Source: Maricurvus nonylphenolicus
Lineage (GTDB): Bacteria > Pseudomonadota > Gammaproteobacteria > Pseudomonadales > Cellvibrionaceae
Direction of reading: 5' to 3'
DNA: 64,000 nt
Assembly (NCBI RefSeq): GCF_042854845.1
Contig: NZ_AP031498.1
Coordinates: forward strand, 3,410,001 to 3,474,000
The position numbers were made by a program, and so were the translations under genes. The notes beneath the pieces were generated by a model, which worked only from the letters and a program-made list of their open reading frames with translations, ran no database searches and had not been told where the DNA came from. This document shows positions 42,901-50,851 of this stretch, piece by piece (position 1 is the stretch's first letter; the number at the start of each line of letters is the position of its first letter).

Positions 42901-45722
42901 ACATCATAACTGGCATCCAGGGAGAAGCTATCAGCTTCACCGGTACCGGTTAAAGTACCTGTTCCTGTATTTGTGGCTTCCTCTACCTCTTTAAAGGTAA
43001 TTCCTTGAGCCTTAACTGAATCAGCAATCAGATCCCCATCCAGAGGATCATCAATGAGCTCCCAGGACTCATTCGACTGACCTGTGACAGTGTCTTTGCT
43101 CCCTCCTCCTGCCGTTACGGTTTCTACACCTTCAAATATAGTTTTACTGGTAGTGTTATCGACCTGTACATTATTCATCCCGGTAATAACAAATGTATCA
43201 GATCCACTGGTACCAATAATCTCACCCGCCGAATCGCTATCAATAATGTCGGCGCCAGTTATATTGAATGAATCAACAGAAATCGTATCTGCACCAGTTA
43301 TGTTATAGATTTTTCCAGCATCAAAGTTGAACGTATCAGAAGTAGACAGTCCATTCACAATGACGCCATTAACGTGGTTAGATATGATGTTGCCCAGTGT
43401 GTTATTACTCGACGCTGCCCCATTGATTGCAACATTAATGGTAACTTGGCCATCCCCACTATTTACCGTGCCGCTATTTATAAAATTTATTGAGTTGAAG
43501 CTTATATCACCATCAACTGAAGAATCTGTCGAGTTAATTGCTGCATTAGAATCAGTTATATTAATATCACCTGATAAATCCGCATTGGCATCTGCCGAGA
43601 TATTAATATCTCCACCAGAAGACGTTACAGTACCCGCCAAAGAGATGTCATCACCTGCGGAAAGGGTTATCGTACTTCCTGATGAGGTTATACTCCCTGT
43701 GGCAAACTGGTTTATATCCGCTGTCGCAGTAATGACTACATTACCAGTTTCTGCAGATAAGCTGCCATTATTGGTAAAGGACCCGGCATTAACATGGATA
43801 GCGCCTTCAGAGCCACTACCATTATCCGTATCAATAGTGCCATTATTAGTTACATTAACACCGGATAAGACCACGTCTCCGCTGACTTTTACAGGTTGCG
43901 TATCTCCAGAATCTAGTGTCACCCCATTCGCAATAGTTATGTCACCTGCACCATTGAGATCACTATCGGCAGTTAGCGTAATATTGCCATCTTGCGTATA
44001 AATATCAGCATTAACGCTGATGGAATTTCCTGCTTCAAGAACAACATCTAGATTATCCCCGGAATCTTTACCTGTTATAGAGTAATTAACAGTGATATCA
44101 CCTGTAGCTGATAACGTTAGTGTTGCCGTAGAACTGTTGCTAGCATCGAATTCAACCGCTTCATCAACAATGATATTTCCTGTTTGAGAGCCAGGACTTC
44201 CAGTCTCTAAATCCGCAGTACTTATCGTTACGTCTGTGCCACCTTCCAAGGTGCTCTCAATAGCAGAAGCTGCTATCTCATTGATACCTGCCCCATCATC
44301 AGTAATCCGAAAATCTTCTGGATCTAACAACCATAAACCGGACTTGCCACCTTTGTGCGCTTTAGCAACTACGCGACCTTCAATTTTAAGTGTTTTTTTA
44401 CCCGAAGTTTCTATAAATCCACCATCGCCCCCCAACAGTCCAGAACTGGCATCAATAAAACCGTAGAAGTAGGTATCTTCATCCGCCCAAACAATAACCT
44501 TACCGCCATCGCCAAAGTCTTTACCGGAAGCATCGATTACAACATCTTCATCAATAAAGGTCGTTTTGGCATTGCGAACATCCGGATTTTCACCCTGATA
44601 ATCACCGCCAATCAGTATCTCACCGCCTTTTTCAGTACCACGGGCAGACAGTTTGGCATTGCTGGAAACTTCTACTTCATCGCCTAGCAGCTTGATAGTG
44701 CCTCCAGTGCCATTATTTCCATCTGCCTGGATATTACCTGTGTTAACAACCTTGTCGCCTTCCAGATGCACTTCACCACCATCGGCATCACCAGAAGCAT
44801 TAAGATTGCCGCTGTTAGCAACCTGACCACCATTACCAAACAATCGAATTGTGCCGCCAGAAGTATCAATACCCTTTGCACGAATAAGGCCTTCGTTGTT
44901 AACCGCATTGCTGAAAAGGTCTTCAGAGACTTTGGCCTGCAGTAGTACTTTCTGCCCGTCGATTTCTCCACTGTTAATCACAGCAGAATCCACGCCCATC
45001 TCGTTTTCTATAACGGACTTGGTAACTTTGACCCCCATATAACCATCAGCATCAAAAGTCAGTAGCGCTTCATCCCCTGCAGAAAGCGACACCACATCAG
45101 CACTAATCATAGCCCCAGCGTCATTGGCTACATGTTTACCTAACAAGGCAACAGAAGATGCATTGATAATACCGCGGTTTACGACAGCACCGTCTTCACC
45201 ATCGATGCCAGAGAACAGTAAATCACCATTCATAAAATCATCTGGATCGATTGACAAGCCAGAGGCGATTAATCCACCCACATTAATCGTCGCCGTCTCG
45301 GTAAACATAATGCCGCGCGGATTAACCAATAACACATTACCGTTAGCATCAATCGAGCCACGAATTACACTGGGGTTTTGATCCAGAATACGGTTTAATA
45401 CCAGCGATGATGAAGACGGCTGTAGGAAGCGCACCAGCTCATTTTGATTAAGGTTAAAGCTCTTCCAATCAATGGCTAAACGTTCACTTAACTGTTTAAT
45501 CTGAGTTGTGGTGAGATTCGGCGTTGAGATAGTACCTTGTCCACCAACCACGACACCACCTTCCGGTCCCGCTTCTGCGATACCTGAAACCGCAAGCTGC
45601 CCAACTAATAAGCCGCCTATAGCGAGATTCTGCATTCTTACACTCTGCGTCAGAGTTTTAAGCTTTTGCGATTCTCTTCCTTGTTGAATCTTCATCTGCT
45701 TGTGTCCTTTTACCATATCCAT
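36990..45722 (-). CDS. Giant two-partner-secretion exoprotein (TpsA, filamentous-hemagglutinin type)
   Basis: A 2910-residue secreted protein. The N-terminus has an extended signal (to about residue 50, GIAEAG) and a TPS secretion domain (about 52-310) with SFNLNQNELVRFLQPSSSS, SIVRGSID-like VIRGSIDANGNVLLVNPRGI and the haemagg_act pattern. A beta-helix region follows, then a long array (about residues 928-2394) of related modules of 45-60 residues, then a distinct C-terminal domain rich in Asp/Glu/Pro/Thr. No C-terminal toxin module was seen, so an adhesin or matrix role is more likely than contact-dependent inhibition. tpsB lies 21 bp upstream in the same operon. Confidence 0.92.
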   Translation of the reverse strand: MDMVKGHKQMKIQQGRESQKLKTLTQSVRMQNLAIGGLLVGQLAVSGIAEAGPEGGVVVGGQGTISTPNLTTTQIKQLSERLAIDWKSFNLNQNELVRFLQPSSSSLVLNRILDQNPSVIRGSIDANGNVLLVNPRGIMFTETATINVGGLIASGLSIDPDDFMNGDLLFSGIDGEDGAVVNRGIINASSVALLGKHVANDAGAMISADVVSLSAGDEALLTFDADGYMGVKVTKSVIENEMGVDSAVINSGEIDGQKVLLQAKVSEDLFSNAVNNEGLIRAKGIDTSGGTIRLFGNGGQVANSGNLNASGDADGGEVHLEGDKVVNTGNIQADGNNGTGGTIKLLGDEVEVSSNAKLSARGTEKGGEILIGGDYQGENPDVRNAKTTFIDEDVVIDASGKDFGDGGKVIVWADEDTYFYGFIDASSGLLGGDGGFIETSGKKTLKIEGRVVAKAHKGGKSGLWLLDPEDFRITDDGAGINEIAASAIESTLEGGTDVTISTADLETGSPGSQTGNIIVDEAVEFDASNSSTATLTLSATGDITVNYSITGKDSGDNLDVVLEAGNSISVNADIYTQDGNITLTADSDLNGAGDITIANGVTLDSGDTQPVKVSGDVVLSGVNVTNNGTIDTDNGSGSEGAIHVNAGSFTNNGSLSAETGNVVITATADINQFATGSITSSGSTITLSAGDDISLAGTVTSSGGDINISADANADLSGDINITDSNAAINSTDSSVDGDISFNSINFINSGTVNSGDGQVTINVAINGAASSNNTLGNIISNHVNGVIVNGLSTSDTFNFDAGKIYNITGADTISVDSFNITGADIIDSDSAGEIIGTSGSDTFVITGMNNVQVDNTTSKTIFEGVETVTAGGGSKDTVTGQSNESWELIDDPLDGDLIADSVKAQGITFKEVEEATNTGTGTLTGTGEADSFSLDASYDVTAAGIKFTDVGSVDAGAGNDSVSVTSSADQTYTIDETDSDKLTIAESLTKSITFDNIEAADGGTDAGADKVVASKVNETLTITGDNAVTVKETATNKAIAFTNIDSVDGKDGTDQIVGRDGVDEKITINAATNITIEANSKSLVFTNIDQVNAGTGSDNVVGLADQSWELVDTDNSGTSDAFRASSIQFSGVETASAASGSSSLTGSDQADSFTVTADNTVTAVGTSFGGISSVDGGDGADSIKTQDVDENFTVKGDDDFDVVRDVNGAATLTVSAVESVNAGVGNDTVAGSTESEVFEIKGPGAINVKRVGAADSLDFTNIVSADGGITGTDKVQGSTEAETYTLTGNNSFSVVEDATPGVSIAFTGMEEVDAGAGNNNTVAGQAGNVNETAIINSANNVTVKETSAAAGTGVTFDKVSRVDLKNGSDTVQGFDAQSWLLKDTDTTLGADAVEVGGIDVTGVETATNTGTGTLTGTGGDDSFTLDANYDVTAAGIEFTDVGSVDAGGGDDSVTATNATTETYTIDLNDSDKVTISDGTSSLTFDHIENVDGNGGTDNVVARNINETLTITGDSAVTVKDAASTTAIDFTNINSVDGNGGSDQVVGRDDVNEQIDIDAATDVTITANATSLAFTNIERVDAGTGSDTVQGLDGESWTLLDIGSTGSSNAFSASGIQFEGVEKADNDSDVGITGSDSADSFQLTADKTVTVAGTSFSSITSVSGGNGNDSLQTQTADETLTVTGDQNLTVQRSGDAGAAVLTVSGVETINAHDGDDQVTGSTADEVFEVTGAGAINVERVGASQSLNFTNIESVDGGAVGTDKVQGSTAAETFTLTGNDSFSVAQDSAPTVTMAFSGIEEVDAGTGNNNTVAGQAGNVNETAIINSANNVTVKETSAAAGTGVTFDKVSYVNLGDGSDAVNGVSGQNWSLVDTDSSGSSDAFSASGVQFSAVEQASTTGNAVGITGSDVSDSFQVTADNTIDVAGTTFSNINSIAGGDGADSIETQTANESFTITGDQNFTVLRAGANASTTLTVSAVETVDANTGADSVTGTGSNEVFEITGASSVNVERVGASLSLDFDNIESVSGGGATTNDEVLGTTAAETYTLTGNSSFTVSQNTTPNTSIAFSGITEVDTGLTGSDTVKGQVGAVDETVTINSANNATVAVTGSAAGEGVTFDKVNRIDLVDGSDTVKGFDAQSWLLKDTDTTVGADAVEVGGIDVTGVETASNTGTGDLTGTNEADSFTFDANYDVTAAGITFTDINRVDAGVGNDSVTATSTTTASETYTIDAGDSDRVAITDGSNNLNFDNIESVDAGAGTDSVISRAENETLTITGDSAVTIKETASTKAIAFTNIESVNGNGGTDNVIGRDGVNEQIAINAASNVTITANNTSLVFTDIDSVDAGTGSDHVTGLANQLWELESSNGTSANRFSAAGLDFDGVETASSSGEGTIEGTNLGDAYSLTAARSINVAGTTFSGVKTVKAGSGTDAVANNAGASLKLENELDQIIANNMTATVSTIAVYFEGIEQVTNTGAFSGPAANTTYTLDTVDSFAINSIDFDGVTAINGGVGDNTLVGPNVASTWIVEGRKGEVGGVGFTNMNALRGGSSADTMSIVSGAAGNIYTGGGADQVTFSGGEVDGLYLEAGDDTVYLSSSTSSASILDGGSGSNTLHNNISDLTWEINNSSAGNNTVGNFTFTNFENLYNNTNRLKVKTSLASAFGNNSVKLADMTLNFKPSSYINFDTSSSLSSQAGTVLQADELVLSAGGNVDLYTNINLLELQSSGSINASISENDDLVIREINIGSGDLLLTSKNFGVLTAESRGNTHITAGAVTLGTEAERWQDIGDQFNPLSMYVERAINITALNFVTPELVGPLQTFVASGNQRDSLLTSGAAEGLDSVVQDQIGEFTQIDPAIFDSVNPYSVDVDAVNLPEFRLVAGELIPTAATASGDNEQEEEGTPADQAAQ
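38540..42942 (-). repeat. Modular internal repeat array of the TpsA exoprotein
   Basis: About 11 ordered module types recur in register. Module 1 (TGTGEADSF/TGTGGDDSF/TGTNEADSF followed by DVTAAGI.FTD) begins near 42942, 41469 and 39186, spacings of 491 and 761 residues. The longer block contains an extra set of about six modules. The module-10 segment with ETAIINSANNVTVKETSAAA occurs near 41643 and 40179 with only about eight base differences in 150, which suggests recent duplication or gene conversion. Confidence 0.8.
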
Positions 45723-45743
45723 AGTGTTATCTTCCGACGCTAA

Positions 45744-47765
45744 TTATTGAAAGAAGAAAGTGATATCTGCGTAGATCTCAACCGATTCGGCATCTTCGCC
45801 AACGGCCTCAAGTGAGGACACTGAAGATACCGGTTTCGCGAATGATATATTGGCCGCCAGGGTGTCATCCCAATTGAATTTCAAGATAAAGCCCAAACCA
45901 GCCAATCGTGCCCAATCATCATTTAATTCATCTTCAAAGTTCACAATTGAACCGTAAGCGGCATCGGCGAGTAGGCCAAACTGCATGACATCGTTAAGGC
46001 GATGACCAGATGCAATTTCAAAATTCATAAACTCAGGGAAATCAAAGTACCATTCGGCATTGAGCATAACGGCCTGATCAGCAGAGAAATCACGTACCGA
46101 GTAGGCTCTTACACCATTAGCCCCACCCAGCGACATTTGTTCAAATGCTGGCAGGGATGAATCAGAGTATTGCCAGCGGGATTTTAGAATCAGGCGACTT
46201 GTGGCATCTGTAAAGGGTAGCGGTACAAAGAAGAGGGAATTGGTATCCAACCCGAACTTGTAAAACTCTTCGTCACGTCCCTCAGCAATATCTTCCTGGT
46301 GGCTACCATAGGACAGACGTACATCAGCGATATTCAGCATTTGTATTGATTGGCCTAGCCCATCAATATGCATACCCAACTCAATGCCATTCACTTTCTC
46401 AGTTCTGGAAAACTCTGTAACCACAGCATCGACATCAGTTTCTTTTTGTGTCAATGCAACACCGGCACTCAGGTTAAAATCACGGGAACGATAGAATTTG
46501 TGATCGAGATTCAGTGCATAGGTGCTATTAACCCCTTCAATCCCCAGTTGGTTAATCAAGGCATTGTCGCTGTCACCATCTTTCAGCTCGAAGTCGTTAC
46601 GATCGGCAGACACTTCCAGCCGAGTGCGAGGACCAAAAACTGGAAAACTGTACTTAAATTGAGCAAGATCTGATTTACCTGGATCCTCTGATTTTAAGTA
46701 GCCCAGAGTTAATGCATCACCAATCCCCATGGGATTTAAAAGTTCACCTACGGTATATATACGCTCATCACCGGTAAACGTCGAACCGTGATTATCCGCA
46801 CGCATAGCCACTTTCCAGGACTTCTCATTACGAACCTTAAGATTTAATGCAGTTTCACCTGGAGAATCACCGGCAGAGAAGTAGCCAGTCACATTAAGTC
46901 CAGGAAGGTCATTCAGCAGGTATAAGCCCTCTTCGATTTCACCATGACTGACCAACCCACCCAGTTTATTTCCAAACGGATGCACAAGGTCTGCTTCGCC
47001 GTAACGCTGATTATCTTCAACAACAACCTTACCCAATCGCCCTTCCTGAACGGTCAGGTTAACCACACCATCTTTAACCTCCTGAGCAGGAATCTGTACC
47101 TGAGCCAGAAACAAGCCGTTTTGACGATAAAAGTGCGTCAGCTCCCCGGTAATTTCTTCCAGGTCAGAATAGTTAATGCCCCGCTCCGCATTTTGCTGCT
47201 TCATAATGCCCACTAGCTGTTTAAAGCTTTGTGGGGACAGCTTTTCAGGGTTTTCACGCGCCCCCACTTTATCCAAAAAGGTTGCCAGCTCTTCGAGCTC
47301 TTCGCGGGTGTAGCCGCTGGCGAAGACCTGATCTTCTTTCATATATTTCACCCGTAGATCCTCGGCCAGACCTTCTACCTTTTCACGGGTGATTCCCACT
47401 TCAGGAAATTCTTGCAGGCGGTGAAAATCAAATTTATTCACCAGGATGCGTGGACCATCCTCACGGAAGTTTTGCTCGGGAATATCGGTATCCAACTTGG
47501 GCGCATTTTCATCAACCGTGCGATATAGGAAATCTTTGGTGATATCGGACTGGGAGAAAGGGGTCGTGCCACGATCAAATTCGCCGCGCAGTGATTTATT
47601 AAAATTACTAAGCGGAAAATTCCCCTCATCGGCATTGGCTCCAACAGCCATAAAAGATACATTTGCCGCTATAAGAGCAGGCAATATGGAACGCCTGAAC
47701 GCCCCTGCTTTATGGACAGCTATTCCCTTAGCCTCCACATCCTTATGAATAACGTCTCCAAACAT
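45744..47765 (-). CDS. TpsB outer-membrane transporter (ShlB/FhaC/HecB family)
   Basis: A 673-residue Omp85-superfamily transporter that recognises the TPS domain of TpsA and exports it. After a signal peptide ending GANA there is an unusually long N-terminal region (about 45-205), then POTRA domains (about 210-300: FYRQNGLFLAQVQIPAQEV, VNLTVQEGRLGKVVVEDN) and a beta-barrel ending EIYADITFFFQ with terminal aromatic residues. AGGAG precedes ATG 47765. The kinase gene ends 34 bp upstream, so the three are probably one transcript. Confidence 0.9.
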   Translation of the reverse strand: MFGDVIHKDVEAKGIAVHKAGAFRRSILPALIAANVSFMAVGANADEGNFPLSNFNKSLRGEFDRGTTPFSQSDITKDFLYRTVDENAPKLDTDIPEQNFREDGPRILVNKFDFHRLQEFPEVGITREKVEGLAEDLRVKYMKEDQVFASGYTREELEELATFLDKVGARENPEKLSPQSFKQLVGIMKQQNAERGINYSDLEEITGELTHFYRQNGLFLAQVQIPAQEVKDGVVNLTVQEGRLGKVVVEDNQRYGEADLVHPFGNKLGGLVSHGEIEEGLYLLNDLPGLNVTGYFSAGDSPGETALNLKVRNEKSWKVAMRADNHGSTFTGDERIYTVGELLNPMGIGDALTLGYLKSEDPGKSDLAQFKYSFPVFGPRTRLEVSADRNDFELKDGDSDNALINQLGIEGVNSTYALNLDHKFYRSRDFNLSAGVALTQKETDVDAVVTEFSRTEKVNGIELGMHIDGLGQSIQMLNIADVRLSYGSHQEDIAEGRDEEFYKFGLDTNSLFFVPLPFTDATSRLILKSRWQYSDSSLPAFEQMSLGGANGVRAYSVRDFSADQAVMLNAEWYFDFPEFMNFEIASGHRLNDVMQFGLLADAAYGSIVNFEDELNDDWARLAGLGFILKFNWDDTLAANISFAKPVSSVSSLEAVGEDAESVEIYADITFFFQ

Positions 47766-47799
47766 AGCCTTCTCCTAAAGCTTTAAAAGTCTGTAATGT

Positions 47800-50394
47800 C
47801 TATTTGATTGATCGCACCAATCGAAATCCGGTAATACTGTCCGCTTGCCCGGAATGGGCTTTTTTCGTGGTTACCAGGCAACGGCTCATCTGGTCTTTGC
47901 GGGATCCTCCTACAGCCAGCAGTTGCTGGCCATCGCGAACCCACTCTTGGGCATTCCCCACATGGTTGACCAACCCATATTTGTTGGCCTTACCTGATAC
48001 AGCACTAGTTAATTCATCACCTTTTTGAATCGCGCCATATTTCAGGTGGCAATTACGATCCGGGTCTTCTCGCTCACCAGAGACCTTGGCTGCTGCCAAC
48101 CATTCACTGTATTGTGGAACGCGGTAATTGTGCCCTGTACGCTTTGACAGCCAATCGGCGTAATCTACAGCCGTTTGTATCGATATATTCGTTGCAGGTA
48201 ACTTACTACTTATCGACCCAGCGCCACAGGCTTGTGTTTGCTGGCAGAAAGGCGCCATATCCTTAAAGCTAATTTCATACTTACTAATGGCGAGCTTCTT
48301 CTTGTGGGAGTCTTTTACCACCACCATTGCAGGGCCTTTATCGCCATCCTGTAAGCGATCATTGCAACTGTATCGTTTACCCCGACCACCACTTCCAGGG
48401 GCTAGATGTGCACAGTAATCCAAGGTAAATTGACGCAAGACGGCCTGCTCGGGAAAGGCTACTCTCGCCCGAGCCAGTAGCGGCTCTACTCGAGGTGGAT
48501 TGCTGGCAGCCAATCCAGAGAAACAATGAGCCAGCTCTTGTGCTACGGTAGGACGAAGCTGTTCAGCCATTGCACTATCGTACTTCGCCAATGCTGCCAT
48601 ACTACCCACCACAGCACCTTGAATATCCATACCAAAACTGCAATGCAGTGAATTTTCTACCTGTAGTAGCGCTTCACGCTGGCGCTTTTCTTTATCCCGG
48701 GCAACAGCAGCCTGGCGCTCACGCGCTCGCTGCTGCTCAAGCTGTCGAGCGCGTTTTTCTGCCGCCAAACGCTGTGTTTCCAAACGCTGCCTTTGTTCTT
48801 CACGCTTGGCATCCATACCATCGACTATGGAATCCACTTCCGTCTGACTGGCCTCCCATTGTGTCGCTCTATCGAGCATGACCTGAGCTTGCTGCAACTG
48901 GTTATTCGCCAATAGGTCGGTGGCAGCACTGATAAACTTGGCCCCCATAGCCTGTTTAACTTCTGCTACGGTATTTAAATCTTCCGGTGCCAGCTGTATA
49001 AACTCTTCCAGCTCAACATTTACATCCTGCTCCCAGGATTCCGACGTGCTGTTTATAGCGACAACACGCAGTAACGATTTACGCTTATCATTAATGCGCT
49101 CTTGCAGGTATTCTTGTTGCAACTCCTGCTGTAATTCCTGCTTAAACTCTTCTTCCACAACAACCTGTTCGTTGTAGGTGAGCATATAAGCCGCACCAGC
49201 GGCTGATAACGACAGAAAGCCAGCCGCCAACACCCAACGAAACAGTTTTGTTCTGCCATAGAACTGAGCCATAAACTCTTCAACAGTTTGCGTACGCTTG
49301 CTGCGCTCAAATGCCAAGGCTTTCTGTAATGCATTCCATTGGCGACACGACAAAATCTTCAAACGCTTGGGCTGAAGCTTCTGTTGGCGAGCCTTATCGG
49401 CAGGTTCTTTATTGAAAGGGTGTTTACCAGCAAATAACTCGTAAGCCACACAGGCTAGCGCATAAACATCATCGCTGGGTGCAGGGTCTTTACCCTGCAA
49501 CATCTCCAGACTGGCGTAGGCCGGAGTCAAAGCGCCAAGAGAACCGGCATCAAAAACCGTTCTGTCATCTTTAGCATTGGTATTTATGCCCCCTGGTTTC
49601 ACCGCTCGAGCAATACCGAAGTCAAATACCTTGGCGCCCTTATTATTGGTGACAAAAATATTTCCAGGCTTAAAGTCAGAATGCACAATATTGTGTGAAT
49701 GCGCATAATCAAGTGCATTGGAGATATCACGCAGAACATCAATTGCCTGCTCAAAGGGAAGACCGATACCAGCAGCCTTTCGCAATAAAGCATCAAGGGG
49801 CGCGCCCTCAAGAAACTCCATGGTCATAAAGACCATTTCGTTATCTCGGTCAAAATCGTGAACCGTTACAATATTAGGGTGAGCCAGGGTTTGAGATTTA
49901 CGTGCTTCACGCTGCAAAGAGATAAAGGCATCGGGGTGATTACGAAAATCATCATTCAACACCTTAATCGCAACATAGGGGTCGCTGTCATTAGCCTCAA
50001 GCTTTCGACGATCTGTCGCTTTATACACCGCCCCCATCCCACCTACACCTAGCAGATCAGACAGCTCGAAGCGCTGCTTAATCACCACTGTATCCGTATT
50101 ATCTTTGGGAGCAGGTTGTTTCTGAGCCGTTACACTGACATGGGAAGGATTAATTGACTGAGCAAGAATAGTCGCATCAGGAGATCCACCCTCAGCAATC
50201 CCACCTACAGAAACGGAAGGGCTAGCACTAAAGTATGAATCTTGAGACGACTGATTATTTTCTCGACCGACAAAGACTGTCGCATCATTTTCAGGTTGAG
50301 AGTGATGCTGCCCTGTACCCGAAACGACGGGCTGATCGCCCTGATCTGAGGAGGAATCTGAGAACACAAAACGTGTCTTATCATCTACATCCAT
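47800..50394 (-). CDS. Transmembrane Ser/Thr kinase with periplasmic FGE/SUMF-like domain (PpkA-like)
   Basis: An 864-residue protein. Residues 1-105 are disordered and contain three Asp-x-Thr/Asp-Thr motifs (T39, T75, T102). A Hanks kinase domain follows (about 106-375; GVGGMG loop, K144, HSDFKPGN with D240/K242/N245, DFG D258). A transmembrane helix lies at 384-405, then a coiled coil (412-440, and an Arg/Gln/Glu-rich stretch), and a C-terminal formylglycine-generating-enzyme-type domain (about 675-864, ending ITGFRLVRSIK). The catalytic Cys pair of FGE is not apparent. It resembles PpkA-type activators of T6SS, divergent from tagH, but shares orientation with tpsB/tpsA. Confidence 0.85.
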   Translation of the reverse strand: MDVDDKTRFVFSDSSSDQGDQPVVSGTGQHHSQPENDATVFVGRENNQSSQDSYFSASPSVSVGGIAEGGSPDATILAQSINPSHVSVTAQKQPAPKDNTDTVVIKQRFELSDLLGVGGMGAVYKATDRRKLEANDSDPYVAIKVLNDDFRNHPDAFISLQREARKSQTLAHPNIVTVHDFDRDNEMVFMTMEFLEGAPLDALLRKAAGIGLPFEQAIDVLRDISNALDYAHSHNIVHSDFKPGNIFVTNNKGAKVFDFGIARAVKPGGINTNAKDDRTVFDAGSLGALTPAYASLEMLQGKDPAPSDDVYALACVAYELFAGKHPFNKEPADKARQQKLQPKRLKILSCRQWNALQKALAFERSKRTQTVEEFMAQFYGRTKLFRWVLAAGFLSLSAAGAAYMLTYNEQVVVEEEFKQELQQELQQEYLQERINDKRKSLLRVVAINSTSESWEQDVNVELEEFIQLAPEDLNTVAEVKQAMGAKFISAATDLLANNQLQQAQVMLDRATQWEASQTEVDSIVDGMDAKREEQRQRLETQRLAAEKRARQLEQQRARERQAAVARDKEKRQREALLQVENSLHCSFGMDIQGAVVGSMAALAKYDSAMAEQLRPTVAQELAHCFSGLAASNPPRVEPLLARARVAFPEQAVLRQFTLDYCAHLAPGSGGRGKRYSCNDRLQDGDKGPAMVVVKDSHKKKLAISKYEISFKDMAPFCQQTQACGAGSISSKLPATNISIQTAVDYADWLSKRTGHNYRVPQYSEWLAAAKVSGEREDPDRNCHLKYGAIQKGDELTSAVSGKANKYGLVNHVGNAQEWVRDGQQLLAVGGSRKDQMSRCLVTTKKAHSGQADSITGFRLVRSIK

Positions 50395-50851
50395 ATAACA
50401 GCTTCTTTCCCTGAGGCGAGAACCTCATACTTTATTACGAGGCGACACGCTAACTTATCCTTCGTATTCCCTATAACGTGAAAACAACCTAATTATTTTT
50501 CCTTACGATTAGGCGCAGTTAAAGAGAACTCCATCTCATTTCACAAGGCGGGCATCTTACCGAAACACTTTTAAAAATCAAATCACACAAAAGACCATTT
50601 CATAAAAAATGATAACGGAATCTCATTTCAATCCTTTGCATTAGTAAATCTATTTCTAACCCCATAAAATAAGCTGACTTTGCAACAGCAACTCCCTAAA
50701 AACTTTTTGAGGACTGCTTCGCAAATTTATTTTGATAAGCTAGAATTGCCCACCTCCTGTTGGTGTGACGTTCTGTGATAGCTTTCCAGAGCTTACACAA
50801 ACAATGGCTTAATGGATTACCGACTTCAATCGGGCACAAGGAAAAGTACAA
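50395..50851. promoter_or_regulatory. Divergent intergenic region, kinase-TPS operon / T6SS cluster
   Basis: A 457-bp AT-rich gap with no ORF or RNA gene recognised. An 11-bp direct repeat, ATCTCATTTCA, occurs at 50533-50543 and 50620-50630. Further ATTTCAT occurs near 50597. These could be binding sites of a regulator that switches both operons. No clear sigma-54 promoter was found. Confidence 0.4.

Noticed and set aside
38540..42942. Possible CRISPR or satellite array
   Set aside because: The repetition is in a single open frame with diverged copies and no constant-length spacers; it encodes protein modules of TpsA.
43327..44001. Plus-strand ORFs of 100-224 codons opposite the TpsA gene
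   Set aside because: They arise from the repeated Ser/Thr/Asp codons of the minus-strand gene and have no family pattern or ribosome-binding site.
36990..45722. CdiA-type contact-dependent inhibition toxin
   Set aside because: No pretoxin motif (VENN), no distinct C-terminal toxin domain, and no small immunity gene downstream, where the terminator and fadBA follow.
47800..48370. Active sulfatase-maturing formylglycine-generating enzyme
   Set aside because: The expected catalytic cysteine pair near the C-terminus is not apparent and no sulfatase gene is nearby; a binding or sensory role is more likely.
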